Source: an uncultured Roseibium sp.
GTDB lineage: Bacteria; Pseudomonadota; Alphaproteobacteria; Rhizobiales; Stappiaceae
Reading direction: 5' to 3'
Length of the DNA: 64,000 nucleotides
Assembly (NCBI RefSeq): GCF_947496995.1
Contig: NZ_CANMFD010000006.1
Location: 62,001-126,000, forward strand
Under the pieces are notes generated by a model. It did no database searches and had not been told where the DNA came from. It worked only from the letters and a program-made list of their open reading frames with translations. Below, one piece after another: positions 17,049 to 25,415 of the stretch. The position numbers and the translations under genes were made by a program. Numbering within the stretch: the stretch's first letter is position 1; the number at the start of each line of letters is the position of its first letter.

Positions 17049-18011
17049 GTGAACTGGATCAATTCTATCGTACGCCCCAAGATCCGGGATCTTTGGAAAA
17101 AGCGTGAAGTTCCGGAAAATCTCTGGATCAAGTGTCCCGAAACTGGGGAAATGGTGTTCCACCGGGACCTGGAGGCAAATCTCTGGGTCATTCCGAATTC
17201 CGGACACCACATGCGCATGCCGGCGCGCCGGAGGCTGGAATCCTTTTTCGACGGCGGCCAGTACACTCGTGTCGCAACGCCCGAGGTCCATGCCGACCCG
17301 CTCAAGTTCCGCGACAGCAAGCGCTATAATGACCGCCTGAAGGATGCCCGGTCCAAGACCGGCGACGACGAGGCCATCCATGTTGCCCAGGGCAAGGTCA
17401 ACGGCATGGTTATCACCACGGCCGTTCAGGACTTCACCTTTATCGGCGGCTCCCTCGGCATGGCCGTCGGAGAGGCCATCCTTGCCGGCATGTTGAAGGC
17501 CGTTGAGGACAAGACCCCCTTCGTCATGTTCGTCGCTTCGGGCGGTGCCCGCATGCAGGAAGGCATCCTGTCGCTGATGCAGATGCCCCGTACCACCGTC
17601 GGCGTGCAGATGCTGCGTGAAGCCGGACTGCCCTATATCGTTGTTCTGACCAACCCGACAACGGGCGGCGTTTCGGCGTCTTACGCAATGCTTGGCGATG
17701 TCCAGATAGCCGAGCCCGGCGCGCAGATCGGCTTTGCGGGCCGGCGCGTGATCGAACAGACGGTCCGCGAAAAACTGCCGGACGATTTCCAGACCGCCGA
17801 ATATCTTCTCGAACACGGCATGATCGACATGGTCGTGCCGCGCCAGCAGATGAAGGACACGGTCGCCCGGATCTGCGGCATCCTCATGAAGCGGGAAGTC
17901 CAGCTGCCGCAGATGGCTCTCGAGGCGCCGAAAAAAGCCGAACCCGAGGCCAAGGCTGAAACCGCTGCACCGGTGGAAACCAAGGTAAAAGAGGCCGAGG
18001 CGGCCAAATAA
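17049..18011 (+). CDS. accD: acetyl-CoA carboxylase carboxyltransferase subunit beta
   Basis: AccD with AccA transfers the carboxyl group from biotin to acetyl-CoA, making malonyl-CoA for fatty acid synthesis. The 320-residue protein begins at a GTG ('[10 protein letters not shown]'). The carboxyltransferase fold is marked by '[14 protein letters not shown]', '[10 protein letters not shown]' and '[16 protein letters not shown]'. The N-terminal zinc-ribbon region is degenerate: of the two CxxC pairs of E. coli AccD only the first Cys ('KCPETG') remains. The C-terminus is an Ala/Glu/Lys-rich tail of about 30 residues. It precedes folC by 100 bases. Confidence 0.96.
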   Translation: MNWINSIVRPKIRDLWKKREVPENLWIKCPETGEMVFHRDLEANLWVIPNSGHHMRMPARRRLESFFDGGQYTRVATPEVHADPLKFRDSKRYNDRLKDARSKTGDDEAIHVAQGKVNGMVITTAVQDFTFIGGSLGMAVGEAILAGMLKAVEDKTPFVMFVASGGARMQEGILSLMQMPRTTVGVQMLREAGLPYIVVLTNPTTGGVSASYAMLGDVQIAEPGAQIGFAGRRVIEQTVREKLPDDFQTAEYLLEHGMIDMVVPRQQMKDTVARICGILMKREVQLPQMALEAPKKAEPEAKAETAAPVETKVKEAEAAK

Positions 18012-18111
18012 GCGCTCAGGTTTACCCTGAATTATCGCGAAAGCGGCATGAGAGCACAAAATCGGCCTGCCTGCTTGTCAGGCGGCCGGTCATCTCGTAA
18101 ACGCGTATCTC

Positions 18112-19467
18112 ATGCTGAACACGGGACCAAAGGCACCCGCGGAGGGCGCATTGGATCAAATAATCAAAATCCTCGACCGCCTGCTGGCCCTGCATCCCAA
18201 GGAGATCGATCTCTCGCTTGGGCGCATGCACAGGCTGCTGGCGGCGCTTGGCCACCCGGAACAGCGTCTGCCCCCGGTCATTCATATCGCCGGGACGAAC
18301 GGCAAGGGCTCGGTGACCGCCACCATGCGGGCGGTTCTGGAAGCTTCCGGAAAACGCTGCCACGTCTACACCTCGCCGCATCTGGTCTCCTTCAACGAAC
18401 GCATCCGGCTTGGCACGGACGGAAGGTTCGTCTCTGACGCCATGCTCCAGGAAGCGCTGCAGCGCTGCGAGGAAGCCAATGCGGGCGAAGAAATCACGTT
18501 TTTCGAAATCACCACCGCCGCAGCCTTCCTGCTTTTTGCGGACAACCCTGCTGACATTCTGCTTCTCGAAGTAGGCCTTGGAGGGCGCCTGGACGCGACC
18601 AACGTCGTCGACCGGCCGCTTGCAACGGTCATAACGCCGGTGTCCATGGATCACGAGAAATTCCTCGGCAACGATGTTGCGGAAATCGCTGCGGAAAAGG
18701 CAGGGATCATCAAGCAGGGTGTTCCGGTCGTATGTGCGGCCCAGGAAGACGCCGCCCTTCGGGTGATCGGACGCCAGGCGGCCCGGAACCGGGCCTCTCT
18801 TGAAGTTTTCGGTCAGGATTTTGTGGCTCTGGAGGATCAGGGCCGAATGACCTATCAGGACGATGATGAACTGATCGATCTGCCTTTGCCGATATTGAAC
18901 GGCCGCCATCAGGTCGCCAATGCCGGCCTGGCGCTGGCAACCCTGAAGGCAGCCGGGCTTCTGCCGGAAGAGGCTGTCATTGCCGATGGCCTGAAGTCGG
19001 TCAACTGGCCGGGTCGGCTTCAGCCGGTCACGCACGGGCCGCTGCATGACCTGTGTCCGGAAGATGCGGAAATCTGGGTCGATGGCGGCCATAATCCCGG
19101 TGCGGGTATTTCCATTGCCGAATTCATGGGTGAACAGGAAGAACGCGCTCCCCGCCCGCTCTACCTGGTCTCCGGCATGCTGACCACCAAGGATCCGGTC
19201 GGTTTCTTTCGCCCTTTCCACGGTCTGGTCCGCCATGTCGGCACCGTGCCGATCTCCTCGACAAATACGGCCAGAACGCCGGAGGATCTTGCGGACCTTG
19301 CCCGTTGCGCGGGTCTGGAGGCAACGCCGTTCCAGTCTCTGGACGCAGCCCTCGCCGATGTGGCAGCCTGCGCCGCCAAGGATGGTGAGCCACCGAGGAT
19401 CCTGATCTGCGGGTCGCTTTATCTCACCGGCGAAGCTTTGGCGCGCAACGGCATGGCGCCGCAATAG
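18112..19467 (+). CDS. folC: bifunctional dihydrofolate synthase / folylpolyglutamate synthase
   Basis: FolC adds L-glutamate to dihydropteroate and then to tetrahydrofolates. The 451 residues contain the Mur-ligase-type ATP loop 'HIAGTNGKGSVTA' and 'YTSPHLVSFNERI', with 'LEVGLGGRLDATNV' and 'VDGGHNPGAG' further on. It follows accD directly, the usual order trpA-accD-folC in alphaproteobacteria. The start 'MLNTGPKAPAEG' is an ATG; an internal start about 13 residues later is also possible. Confidence 0.95.
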   Translation: MLNTGPKAPAEGALDQIIKILDRLLALHPKEIDLSLGRMHRLLAALGHPEQRLPPVIHIAGTNGKGSVTATMRAVLEASGKRCHVYTSPHLVSFNERIRLGTDGRFVSDAMLQEALQRCEEANAGEEITFFEITTAAAFLLFADNPADILLLEVGLGGRLDATNVVDRPLATVITPVSMDHEKFLGNDVAEIAAEKAGIIKQGVPVVCAAQEDAALRVIGRQAARNRASLEVFGQDFVALEDQGRMTYQDDDELIDLPLPILNGRHQVANAGLALATLKAAGLLPEEAVIADGLKSVNWPGRLQPVTHGPLHDLCPEDAEIWVDGGHNPGAGISIAEFMGEQEERAPRPLYLVSGMLTTKDPVGFFRPFHGLVRHVGTVPISSTNTARTPEDLADLARCAGLEATPFQSLDAALADVAACAAKDGEPPRILICGSLYLTGEALARNGMAPQ

Positions 19468-19520
19468 GCCGACCGATCCATAATGCCAGAGTCCGCTTTG
19501 GCGCCAGGGAGAGCAGCTCC

Positions 19521-20783
19521 ATGCATCCGATGTTCAAGGTGTCGGCCCGGTTTGCCGGATTTCTCGCGGGGACCCTCGCGCTTGCAACCACGGCATTCGC
19601 GCTCTCCGGTCAGTACGAAACGCCTCCGGAACAGGATCCGGCCACCGTTCTGGACGGAAAGGAACTCGGCCCGGGCTATGCCGTCCTCGCGCCGGTCCGC
19701 GGCGATGGTTTCCTGCGCATCTACCAGCTCCAGACGGATCTCGGTGTGGAGAGGATCGAAGGCGACGGCCTCCTGAAGCTCCGGCTGTTGGAAATTGCGG
19801 TCGTGATCGGCCTGGAAAGCCTCAAGAACGATGCAAGTTTTGTTGACGGCCTCAAGCAGGCGGCAATGAAACCGGTCGAATTCGTGGAGAGCACGGTCAC
19901 CGACCCGGTCGGCACGGCCAAAAGCACGGTGTCGGGTGTCGGCCGCATGTTCGGGCGCCTGACAAAAGGTGTCGAAGCCGTGGTCGCCGGCAAGGGCGGC
20001 TCTCCGACGGAACTCGCCAGGTCGATTACCGGCCAGGCCCGCGCCCGGCGTGAACTCGCGGTGGAACTCGGCGTCGATCCCTACACGTTCTACCGGCCGC
20101 TTTCGGAAAAGCTCGATGAAACCGCCAGCGTCACCACGGCGGGCAACTGGACGATCACGGCGATCACCAGCCTGCTTCCGGGTGGCCTGATCGTCAACAC
20201 GGCCCGCACGGCGGACAATTTCCGCACGATGATCGTCGACAGTACGCCGACAGAGCTGGAAGAGCGCACGGCGGAAACATTTCGCAAGGCGGGCGTCTCG
20301 GAGGCGACAATAGCGAAAATCGCAGCCAATCCGTTCTTTACCGAAGGGGAAAAGGCGGTCATTGCCTATCAGCTGCTGGCCATGCCCGGGGTGCAGGACC
20401 TTGACCTCGTGGCCGCCAAAGCCGCCGAAGCCGAAAGCCGCGACATCGCCTATTTCCAGCTGCGCCGTGTCGTCCTCCTGGAAACCTACAACAGGACCGT
20501 CTCCGGCCTCAGCCAGATAAAGCTGGTCTCCGGCATTCCCGTCGCCATCCGGCGCGACGGGCTGGCGGCCATCGTCATGCCGCTCGACATGGTGGCCTGG
20601 ACCCAGACCGTCGCGCAGGCCTTTTCCGCCATTCATGAAGGTCTCGGCAGTCTTCCGTTTCCTCCCACCGGCGTGGACTTCCTGATCACCGGCGACCTGA
20701 CCCCCATGGCAGCGGAACGCCTTGCCTCCTTCGGCTGGTCGATCACCGGCAGCTACCCCATGCCGCCGGGCCCGGTGCATTGA
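19521..20783 (+). CDS. exported protein of unknown function
   Basis: The 420-residue protein begins with a clear signal peptide (basic 'MFKVSARF' then 'AGFLAGTLALATTAFA', cleavage probably after AFA). The mature part has no cysteine pattern or transmembrane helix I can recognise, except a hydrophobic stretch 'TITAITSLLPGGLIVNTA' near residue 215. I do not recognise a family. It lies 53 bases after folC on the same strand and may be co-transcribed, then ends at the paired GC-rich repeats. It is probably periplasmic. Confidence 0.75.
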   Translation: MHPMFKVSARFAGFLAGTLALATTAFALSGQYETPPEQDPATVLDGKELGPGYAVLAPVRGDGFLRIYQLQTDLGVERIEGDGLLKLRLLEIAVVIGLESLKNDASFVDGLKQAAMKPVEFVESTVTDPVGTAKSTVSGVGRMFGRLTKGVEAVVAGKGGSPTELARSITGQARARRELAVELGVDPYTFYRPLSEKLDETASVTTAGNWTITAITSLLPGGLIVNTARTADNFRTMIVDSTPTELEERTAETFRKAGVSEATIAKIAANPFFTEGEKAVIAYQLLAMPGVQDLDLVAAKAAEAESRDIAYFQLRRVVLLETYNRTVSGLSQIKLVSGIPVAIRRDGLAAIVMPLDMVAWTQTVAQAFSAIHEGLGSLPFPPTGVDFLITGDLTPMAAERLASFGWSITGSYPMPPGPVH

Positions 20784-20846
20784 ACGGGCGAGCCGGTACG
20801 GCGCGCTTTCGGATATCAGGTGAAAGCAGTGTCTGAGGGAAGTGGG

Positions 20847-20883
20847 ACCCCCACCCCTAACCCCTCCCCACAAGGGGGAGGGG
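20847..20883 (+). repeat. GC-rich inverted repeat, left arm (R5)
   Basis: ACCCCCACCCCTAACCCCTC continues to CAAGGGGGAGGGG. The 37 bases are matched exactly, in inverse orientation, by 20973-21009. Each arm also holds its own small palindrome (CCCTCCCC ... GGGGGAGGG). The arms lie 89 bases apart in the convergent gap between the unknown exported protein and ada. Confidence 0.88.
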
Positions 20884-20972
20884 AATGCCGTCCAGTCCGG
20901 AACAAACTAATTGTTTCCCTACTGACGTTTCGTGATTTTCCGCAGGCGCTGATCAAATACTGAAGCGTGGTC

Positions 20973-21009
20973 CCCCTCCCCCTTGTGGGGAGGGGTTAGG
21001 GGTGGGGGT
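20973..21009 (-). repeat. GC-rich inverted repeat, right arm (R6)
   Basis: CCCCTCCCCCTTGTGGGGAG continues to TTAGGGGTGGGGGT, the exact inverse complement of the left arm. The pair could fold into one long hairpin or two small ones and may end both converging transcripts. The 273-base gap 20784-21056 holds no ORF I can support. Confidence 0.88.
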
Positions 21010-21056
21010 AACTGCCCATCCAGAACCGATGTTTTCCACTCAACTCGGCAAAGGCC

Positions 21057-21974
21057 TCAAACACACTCCAGCACAGGCCCGGACAATCCGCTTTCCCAGC
21101 CGAGAATGGCACGCTTGCGGGTGAGGCCCCAGTGATAGCCGCCGAGCTTTCCGCCCTTGGCGAGCACCCTGTGGCAGGGAACCACGAAGGAAATCGGGTT
21201 GCGGCCGACCGCCGTTCCGACGGCGCGGGATGCCTTGGGGCTGCCGATGCGCGCGGCAACGTCGGAATAGGTGGTGACCTGGCCCATCGGAATGTTCAGG
21301 AGCGTCTGCCAGACGCGGATTTCGAAGTCCGTGCCTATCATGACAATGTTTAGCGGCTGGTCCTGCTGCCATTTTTCCGGATCGAACACACGGCCGGCAT
21401 AGCCCGACGTTGCCTCCTGATCCTGAACATACCGCGCCGCCGGCCAGCGGCCGCTCATGTCTTCAAGGGCCGCCTGCTCCTCTCCCGGATCGGCGAAGCC
21501 GAGGCCGGCAAGGCCCTTGTCGGTTGCCATCACGAGAACCTGGCCGAAGGGCGAGGGATGAAAGCCATAGGCAATCGCCAGCCCGCCGCCCCGGTTCCGG
21601 TAATCGCCCGGGGTCATGGCTTCGTGGGTGACGAACAGATCGTGCAAACGGGAGGAGCCGGACAGGCCGACTTCATAGGATGCGTCCAGAACGCTGGCGG
21701 AGTCCCGGAGGAGTGCCTTGGCGTGGTCGAGCGTGATCGCCTGCAGGAACTGTTTCGGCGTCAGGCCGGCCCAGCGCGAGAACACTCTTTGCAGCTGGAT
21801 CGGCTGCAGTCCCGCCTCCCGCGCCAGTTGCTCCAGTGACGGCTGGTCGCGCCAGTCGCTGGTGATCCGCTCCAGTGTCCGGCGGACAACGGCATAATGC
21901 TCGGCGGCTTCCTCGCCGACCGAGATCGGCGTGGGGTCCGGCGCAAGGCCGGCAAGATCGATGACTTTGGTCAT
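21057..21974 (-). CDS. ada: bifunctional AraC-type regulator / methylated-DNA-protein-cysteine methyltransferase (Ada-like)
   Basis: The 305-residue protein joins an N-terminal AraC-type helix-turn-helix domain (about 25-125, 'SLEQLAREAGLQPIQLQRVF') to a C-terminal O6-alkylguanine methyltransferase. The acceptor cysteine is in 'VVPCHRVLAKGGKLGGYHWG'. The N-terminal zinc/phosphotriester domain of E. coli Ada (Cys38) is missing, so it would not sense methyl phosphotriesters in the Ada manner. It repairs O6-methylguanine by transferring the alkyl group to itself. It is monocistronic, convergent with the unknown exported gene. Confidence 0.93.
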   Translation of the reverse strand: MTKVIDLAGLAPDPTPISVGEEAAEHYAVVRRTLERITSDWRDQPSLEQLAREAGLQPIQLQRVFSRWAGLTPKQFLQAITLDHAKALLRDSASVLDASYEVGLSGSSRLHDLFVTHEAMTPGDYRNRGGGLAIAYGFHPSPFGQVLVMATDKGLAGLGFADPGEEQAALEDMSGRWPAARYVQDQEATSGYAGRVFDPEKWQQDQPLNIVMIGTDFEIRVWQTLLNIPMGQVTTYSDVAARIGSPKASRAVGTAVGRNPISFVVPCHRVLAKGGKLGGYHWGLTRKRAILGWESGLSGPVLECV

Positions 21975-22069
21975 GGCGATTGCCTCACTTCCTCAATTCC
22001 GGGCCGATCCTAGCCGCCGCCGGAGGCAGGCGCGACCCGATTTGCGAGAATCCGGGACAGGCCGCGGAC

Positions 22070-22531
22070 TTACCCCGTCTCGCGTTTGAATTCGCTTGGC
22101 GAAACCGCAGGTCCCTTGCGCGTGGTCAGAAGCAGGTTGGTTTCCGTTGCCGCGATGCCGTCGATCAGCCGGATCCTGTTCAGCGCATCGTCGAAAGCGG
22201 AAAGGTCCCGCGTCGCGACATCGAGGACAAGGTCCCATTTGCCATTGGTGGAATGAATGGCCCTGACCTCAGCCATCGCGCTCAGGGCGCGGATCGCGGG
22301 ATCGGTGTTTCTCCCCTCCACAACGACGAGGGTGACGGCACGGATCGGCAGGTCCCGCCAGTCATCGCGCAGGACCGCCGTGAAGCCGAGGATTTCGCCG
22401 GTCTCCACCAGCTTCTCCATCCGCGCACGAACCGTGGCGCGTGTAACTTTCAGGTCGCTTGCCAAATCGGACACTGATCGTCGGCCATCATGACGAAGCA
22501 AGGCTATCAACCGCAGGTCCAGATCGTCCAT
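22070..22531 (-). CDS. Lrp/AsnC family transcriptional regulator
   Basis: A 153-residue Lrp/AsnC protein: N-terminal winged helix-turn-helix ('MDDLDLRLIALLRHDGRRSV', 'LKVTRATVRARMEKL') and a C-terminal RAM ligand domain ('IRAVTLVVVEGRNTDP', 'NGKWDLVLDVATRD'). I start at MDDLD; the ORF track extends upstream into the arginase gene. It is divergent from arginase and ornithine cyclodeaminase, so it is most likely their arginine- or ornithine-responsive regulator (inference from context, by analogy with known rhizobial and Ti-plasmid catabolic operons). Confidence 0.93.
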   Translation of the reverse strand: MDDLDLRLIALLRHDGRRSVSDLASDLKVTRATVRARMEKLVETGEILGFTAVLRDDWRDLPIRAVTLVVVEGRNTDPAIRALSAMAEVRAIHSTNGKWDLVLDVATRDLSAFDDALNRIRLIDGIAATETNLLLTTRKGPAVSPSEFKRETG

Positions 22532-22535
22532 CTTA

Positions 22536-22595
22536 TCACTTTGATCAATCAAACATATCAGAATGATAATTATAACTGCGCAATTGATCAAGTGA
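22536..22595. promoter_or_regulatory. inverted repeat, probable Lrp-family operator
   Basis: TCACTTTGATCAAT at 22536-22549 and ATTGATCAAGTGA at 22583-22595 are inverse complements except for one extra T. The core of each arm is the palindrome TGATCA. The arms sit about 47 bases apart (4-5 helical turns), with A/T-rich DNA between them, just 5 bases upstream of the regulator start and 66 bases upstream of the arginase GTG. This is a plausible site for an Lrp octamer controlling both directions. Confidence 0.6.
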
Positions 22596-22660
22596 CCGGA
22601 TTTACTCCGCCGCCATGTTTCCGCAGAATTGAAACATTCGGAGACGGGCGGAGGAACAAG

Positions 22661-23602
22661 GTGAACGTTGCCAGGAAAGACATCGTGCTGGTCGGTGCAC
22701 CCGTGGACGAGGGCGCGGGACAGCGAGGCTGTCTCATGGGTCCGGACGCCTATCGCACCGCGGGCCTTGCCGGCATGCTTGAGGCGCTGGGCCACACAGT
22801 CGTCGATCACGGCAACCTGGCGCCTGCCGAAGTCGGTCCCCTTAGCGCTCCCAATCCGGTTCTGAAGAACTATCAGGCCTATGTCGGCTGGACACGGGCG
22901 CTTCATGACAAGGCTGCCGATCTTGGCGCAGCATCTGTCTTTCCGATCTATATGGGCGGCGATCACGCCATGGCCGCGGGTTCGGTCTCTGGTCAGGCAA
23001 AGGCCGCGGCGGCGCAGAACCGTCCGCTCTTCGTTCTCTGGCTCGATGCCCACTCGGATTTTCACACTCTGGAGAGCACCGCCAGTGGCAATCTGCACGG
23101 CACGCCGCTCGCCTTCCTGTGCGGGCTGCCCGGTTTTGACGATTTGCTCGGATCGCCGCTTCAGCACACCCTGAAGCCGGAAAACGTCGAGATTCTAGGG
23201 GTCCGTTCCATCGACGCGCAAGAGCGCGACATGCTGCACAGTCTCGGCGTCGGTGTCAGCGACATGCGCCGGATCGACGAGCAGGGGATTGGACCGCTGC
23301 TGAAGCCGTTCCTGGAGCGGGTGAAGGCCGCCAACGGCTTGCTGCATGTTTCCCTGGATGTTGATTTCCTCGACCCGGAAATCGCCCCGGCCGTGGGCAC
23401 CACCGTTCCGGGTGGGGCGTCCTTCCGGGAAGCCCACCTGGTCATGGAAATGCTGCATGACAGCGGCCTGGTGACCTCTCTCGATCTCGTCGAACTCAAC
23501 CCTTTTCTGGATGAACGCGGAAGAACCGCGCGCCTGATGGTCGAGCTTGCGGGCAGCCTTTTCGGGCGCCGCGTCTTCGACCGGCCGACAAGAAGTTTTT
23601 AA
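22661..23602 (+). CDS. rocF: arginase
   Basis: Arginase hydrolyses L-arginine to ornithine and urea with a binuclear Mn cluster. The ligand motifs are 'MGGDHAMAAG', 'LDAHSDFHT' and 'SLDVDFLDPEIAPA'. I start at the GTG giving 'MNVARKDIVLVGAPVDEG', with GGAGGAACAAG directly upstream; this gives 313 residues, whereas the track ORF runs into the regulator. It is 11 bases from ornithine cyclodeaminase, so together they convert arginine to proline, urea and ammonia. Confidence 0.95.
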   Translation: MNVARKDIVLVGAPVDEGAGQRGCLMGPDAYRTAGLAGMLEALGHTVVDHGNLAPAEVGPLSAPNPVLKNYQAYVGWTRALHDKAADLGAASVFPIYMGGDHAMAAGSVSGQAKAAAAQNRPLFVLWLDAHSDFHTLESTASGNLHGTPLAFLCGLPGFDDLLGSPLQHTLKPENVEILGVRSIDAQERDMLHSLGVGVSDMRRIDEQGIGPLLKPFLERVKAANGLLHVSLDVDFLDPEIAPAVGTTVPGGASFREAHLVMEMLHDSGLVTSLDLVELNPFLDERGRTARLMVELAGSLFGRRVFDRPTRSF

Positions 23603-23613
23603 AGGATCAAACC

Positions 23614-24699
23614 ATGCAACGCGGAACCGCCGACCTCAAACCGTCCGATCTCGCTTACGTGCCTTTCGTCAGCGTCGACAACATGATGCGCAATGTACGC
23701 GCCGTCGGTGTCGAGACCTTCCTGCGCGGTCTTGCGGAATACATCGAGCAGGATTTCCTGCGCTGGGAAAGCTTCGACAAGAAACCGCGCATCCCTGCGC
23801 ATGCGCCCCAGGGTGTGATCGAGCTGATGCCGACCAGCGACGGCGAGACCTTCGGCTTCAAATATGTCAACGGCCATCCGGGCAACACGAGCGACGGCCT
23901 GCAGACGGTGACGGGTTTCGGCGTTCTCGCCAACCTGAGGACCGGTTATCCGGTTCTTTTCAGTGAAATGACCATCCTGACAGCCCTGCGCACGGCGGCG
24001 AACTCGGCACTGGCCGCGAAATATCTGGCCCCCCAGCGTGCAACCACCATGGCCGTGATCGGCAACGGCGCCCAGTCCGATTTCCAGTGTCTGGCTTTCA
24101 AGGAACTGCTTGGCATTACCGAAATCCGCGCCTTCGACATCGAAAAGGCGGCCAGCCTGCGCCTTGCGCGCAACCTGCTGGACTCCGGCTTGAACGTGAC
24201 GATCTGCAAGACGGCGGAAGATGCCATCGAAGGGGCGCAGATCATCACGACGGTGACGGCCGACAAGAAGAACGCGACCATCCTGACGGACAACATGGTC
24301 GGGGCGGGTGTTCATATCAACGCGGTCGGTGGCGACTGTCCGGGCAAGACCGAGCTGCACAGGGACATCCTTCTGCGCTCCGACATCTTCGTCGAGTTTC
24401 CGGACCAGACCCATATCGAGGGCGAATTCCAGCAGCTCGACCGGGACCACCCGGTCACCGAACTCTGGCAGGTCTACTCAGGCAAGGCTCCGGGACGTAC
24501 GTCCGACGACCAGATCACCCTCTTCGACAGCGTCGGCTTCGCCATTGAGGACTTCGCCGCCCTGCGCTATGTGCGCGATCTCCTGCCGAAAACCGGTCAC
24601 TTCGAAAAGCTGGATCTCCTTGCCGACCCGGACGACCCCCGCGATCTCTACGGCATGGTGCTGCGCTCCGCCGCTTGCGATGACGACAAGGCGGCTTGA
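23614..24699 (+). CDS. ocd: ornithine cyclodeaminase
   Basis: It converts L-ornithine to L-proline and ammonia with tightly bound NAD. The 361 residues are the usual size for the long OCD group. The Rossmann site is 'TMAVIGNGAQSDFQ', and 'VNGHPGNTSDGLQTVTGFG' and 'HINAVGGDCPGKTELH' (with the catalytic Asp) are family blocks. It follows arginase by 11 bases and ends an arginine catabolic unit under the divergent Lrp-type regulator. Confidence 0.95.
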   Translation: MQRGTADLKPSDLAYVPFVSVDNMMRNVRAVGVETFLRGLAEYIEQDFLRWESFDKKPRIPAHAPQGVIELMPTSDGETFGFKYVNGHPGNTSDGLQTVTGFGVLANLRTGYPVLFSEMTILTALRTAANSALAAKYLAPQRATTMAVIGNGAQSDFQCLAFKELLGITEIRAFDIEKAASLRLARNLLDSGLNVTICKTAEDAIEGAQIITTVTADKKNATILTDNMVGAGVHINAVGGDCPGKTELHRDILLRSDIFVEFPDQTHIEGEFQQLDRDHPVTELWQVYSGKAPGRTSDDQITLFDSVGFAIEDFAALRYVRDLLPKTGHFEKLDLLADPDDPRDLYGMVLRSAACDDDKAA

Positions 24700-24848
24700 A
24701 CGGGTCGATTCGGACACGGTGCGGTCATCGGCAGCTTGATCCGTCCCGAAGCGATGAAGATAAAATCTTCCGGGCAGAGTGCTTTAAATCTTAAGAATAT
24801 CCATGTTGAAAGAACGATCTTCAACGTCAGGTCACTTAAGGATATTCC

Positions 24849-25397
24849 ATGAATTTCAGATTTCTTGCTCTCGTGAGCCTTGCCTGCTGCACGGCCTCTG
24901 TCGCCCAGGCCAGCGAAGAGTATTTCACCTACAAGGACTGGACTGTCCTGGTTGAAACGGTGGATACGGGAGAAGATCTGCGAACCACATGCCGGATGTG
25001 GACGGGCGGTGATGGCGATCCGACGGTCGGTTTTTCCATCTCGAACGGCGACGCGCTTCCGCCAGACTTTTTCCCGGGTGTCCAGCTCTCCGAACGTGCC
25101 TTCCGCGGTCAGGCAACCGTTTTGCAGAACGATCAGAAGGTGAATTTCGTCTTCGATGACGGCGACAGCGCGCAGGCGACTGTCTTTGCCGGTTTCGACG
25201 AAGACGGATTTGCATTCGCGGAGACAAATTTCCCCTATGAGGACAATCAGCGCGTTCTGCAGGCGATGCAGCGCAACGGACAGATCGACATCGTGGCGCC
25301 GGCTGGCCTTTTCTACACAGCCTCGCTGAACGGCTTTACCGCATCCTACCGCAAGGTAGCCGAACAATGCGGTTTCACGGTCGACGGCGTGCTCTAA
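24849..25397 (+). CDS. small exported protein of unknown function
   Basis: 182 residues with a signal peptide 'MNFRFLALVSLACCTASVAQA', then a mature domain with two cysteines ('TTCRMW' and 'EQCGFT') that could form one disulfide. It is acidic and has no membrane segment. I recognise no family. It has its own 149-base upstream gap containing a near-duplicate of the start region (CTTAAGAATATCCATG at 24790 and CTTAAGGATATTCCATG at 24835). It is convergent with pyrF. Confidence 0.75.
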   Translation: MNFRFLALVSLACCTASVAQASEEYFTYKDWTVLVETVDTGEDLRTTCRMWTGGDGDPTVGFSISNGDALPPDFFPGVQLSERAFRGQATVLQNDQKVNFVFDDGDSAQATVFAGFDEDGFAFAETNFPYEDNQRVLQAMQRNGQIDIVAPAGLFYTASLNGFTASYRKVAEQCGFTVDGVL

Positions 25398-25415
25398 GGC
25401 CTGAGAGGACATCCT

